Source: an uncultured Clostridia bacterium (GTDB taxonomy: Bacteria > Bacillota > Clostridia > Christensenellales > Borkfalkiaceae). Taken from it: a DNA stretch of 7,365 nt. The notes under the pieces were generated by a model. That model did not search any database. It was not told the origin of the DNA and was given only the letters and a program-made list of their open reading frames with translations. The stretch spans positions 1 to 7,365 of the forward strand of contig CALDMH010000151.1 of NCBI GenBank assembly GCA_937915565.1, written 5' to 3'. Positions 6,456-7,365 of this stretch are shown here, in pieces. A program made the position numbers and the translations under genes. Position 1 is the first letter of the stretch, and the number at the start of each line of letters is the position of its first letter.

Positions 6456-7163
6456 TTACTGGGATTTTACAAATAAGCACGCTCCTCGTTCGCCTTCATT
6501 GTCAAAAGTGTTCAAAAAGTTACGAACTTCTTTGAAAGCAAGGTCTTCACCGCTTATTATTTTTGAATCGGGAAACGTCTTTTTGAAATCGTTTTTTAAA
6601 AATCCATAGTGAGTGCAACCGAGAAAAACGTAATCGAAATCTTTTTCGCAACCCTTAAAATTTAAGGAAATATCAGGCTTTTTGCCGCCTTTTCTCCACA
6701 GTTCCACCTCTTTTGCCAAATCCTTTTGAGGGCGCAAAACCACTCCTTTTTCTCTTTTTACAAGTCTTTTAACGAAAGGGGTTTCGGCGGTGGCGGGAGT
6801 GGTCAGAAGTAACCACTTTGCCCCCTTTGAACCGCCACCCGAACTTTTGTTCGTTTTTTTGATTTTGGGAACAAAAGGGGTTACGAAAATCGTTTTAAAC
6901 GGCATATAGCCCGTGATTCCGCTGACGGCGCACGACATCGTGTTGCAGGCAACCACGAGAAGTTTGGGACAAAACGAAACGATTTTTTTCTTCGCTTCGT
7001 TAAAAATATCCAAAAGTTCCTCTTGCGATTTATCGCCGAACGGCATATATTTTTCATCTGCAAAGTAAACGTAATTCTCCTGCGGAAAAGCTTTTCTCGT
7101 TTTTTCAAAAAGGCGCAAACCGCCCACTCCGCTATCGTAAAACACAACACATCTGTTATCCAT
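6456..7163 (-). CDS. murI: Glutamate racemase, divergent and short (MurI)
   Basis: Cytoplasmic cofactor-independent enzyme that interconverts L- and D-glutamate, supplying D-Glu to MurD for the peptidoglycan stem peptide. At 235 residues it is shorter than the usual 260-270 or so. Active-site motifs are present: YDSGVGGL with D10 and S11 (9-16), PFGDKS (41-46, usually PYG-x-KS/RS), the first catalytic cysteine in ACNTMS (72-77, C73) and the second in LGCTHYGFL (181-189, C183). TTPATAETPF (121-130) matches the family's T-x-x-T region. An unusual Ser/Gly/Lys-rich linker (105-116) precedes it, and the usual IEPG-like motif reads VTPFVP (94-99). The ATG has GGAG (7174-7171) 7 nt upstream. It has its own terminator, so it is separate from the dcw transcript. 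Aspartate racemase is an alternative but fits the motifs less well. Confidence 0.88.
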   Translation of the reverse strand: MDNRCVVFYDSGVGGLRLFEKTRKAFPQENYVYFADEKYMPFGDKSQEELLDIFNEAKKKIVSFCPKLLVVACNTMSCAVSGITGYMPFKTIFVTPFVPKIKKTNKSSGGGSKGAKWLLLTTPATAETPFVKRLVKREKGVVLRPQKDLAKEVELWRKGGKKPDISLNFKGCEKDFDYVFLGCTHYGFLKNDFKKTFPDSKIISGEDLAFKEVRNFLNTFDNEGERGACLFVKSQ

Positions 7164-7217
7164 TGCAACGCTCCGAACGTTTATACATTCTATGTTCGCG
7201 GCAAAAAATAAATGACG

Positions 7218-7364
7218 TTAGGGATTCCATTCGCCATCACTAATTACCGAAAAGGCGTCTTTTTCACCATTTTCTGCAACCGTTCGGGCGCAGTACGCCC
7301 GGTACAGCAGCCCTCACGTTCGCAAAAAATCATCAAAAAATGCGCTCTTTTCGGTGCGAAGCAT
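7218..7364 (-). other. Unassigned segment with hairpin and interrupted protein-like frame
   Basis: No confident gene lies between the murI start and the right edge. On the minus strand one frame opens with ATG at 7364 and reads a short peptide containing EKSAFFDDFLRT up to a TGA at 7316-7314. It then continues open for 31 more codons, ending SVISDGEWNP at a TAA (7220-7218). The stretch also holds a 6-bp GC hairpin, CGGGCG (7285-7290) with CGCCCG (7296-7301). A second frame is open from the edge to a TAA at 7246-7244. It could be the decayed end of a neighbouring gene or a dispersed intergenic repeat. I do not recognise a domain. A promoter for murI may lie here, but I see only weak matches such as TAGAAT (7192-7187) with no convincing -35 box. 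Confidence 0.3.
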
Positions 7365-7365
7365 T

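Noticed and set aside
6014..6535. Plus-strand frame of 173 codons crossing the mraZ start and the murI-mraZ gap
   Set aside because: It runs through the dcw promoter, the mraZ leader and the hairpin terminator, all of which are better explained as control elements of minus-strand genes; its translation shows no family resemblance.
7180..7215. Promoter for murI (TAGAAT or TATAAA as -10)
   Set aside because: Neither has a recognisable -35 box at 16-18 nt, and the second would place the start site almost on the ribosome-binding site; support is too weak for a separate call.
7244..7363. Frame open from the right edge to a TAA, with CERE and CCTGRTAPERL in its translation
   Set aside because: It is only 39 codons within the window, has no recognisable domain and competes with another protein-like frame in the same DNA. 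It is mentioned in the unassigned-segment entry and not called as a gene.

Overview
The window holds the front part of a division and cell-wall (dcw) cluster from a low-GC Gram-positive (Firmicutes/Clostridia-type) bacterium. Every gene I can support lies on the minus strand, so transcription runs from right to left. The taxonomic inference rests on the order mraZ-rsmH-ftsL-class B PBP-murE-mraY, strong AGGAGG-type Shine-Dalgarno sites, GTG and TTG starts, and a MurE with the meso-diaminopimelate signature DNPR. An uncultured gut-type Clostridia lineage is plausible, but the sequence does not prove it.

Layout from right to left. 7164-7365 has no confident gene; it holds a GC-rich hairpin and a protein-like reading frame broken by a stop, which may be a dispersed repeat. 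6456-7163 is a short, divergent murI (glutamate racemase). 6404-6439 is a hairpin terminator with T tracts on both sides. 6266-6361 is the dcw control region, with a perfect TTGACA-N17-TATAAT promoter, three tandem 10-bp boxes resembling MraZ operators laid over it, and a leader of about 50 nt. Then come mraZ, rsmH, ftsL, a class B penicillin-binding protein, murE and mraY, tightly packed (1 nt, about 40 nt, 63 nt, 1 nt and a 4-nt overlap). A strong intrinsic terminator lies 49 nt past mraY. At the extreme left edge there is a ribosome-binding-site-like sequence that may belong to a further gene.

How the genes work together. MurI makes the D-glutamate used in the peptidoglycan stem peptide. 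MurE adds meso-DAP to UDP-MurNAc-L-Ala-D-Glu. MraY moves the finished phospho-MurNAc-pentapeptide onto undecaprenyl phosphate to give lipid I. The PBP crosslinks the polymer at the septum together with the FtsL-like membrane protein. RsmH methylates 16S rRNA, and MraZ probably represses the whole unit through the boxes over its promoter.

This is mostly a conserved housekeeping region and I see no new enzymatic system. The points that deserve a second look are regulatory or architectural: the MraZ-box/promoter overlay, the terminator cutting the cluster after mraY (with no murF between murE and mraY), the long acidic N-terminal tail on FtsL, a PBP start without a Shine-Dalgarno site behind an intercistronic hairpin, the divergent MurI, and the repeat-like right edge.
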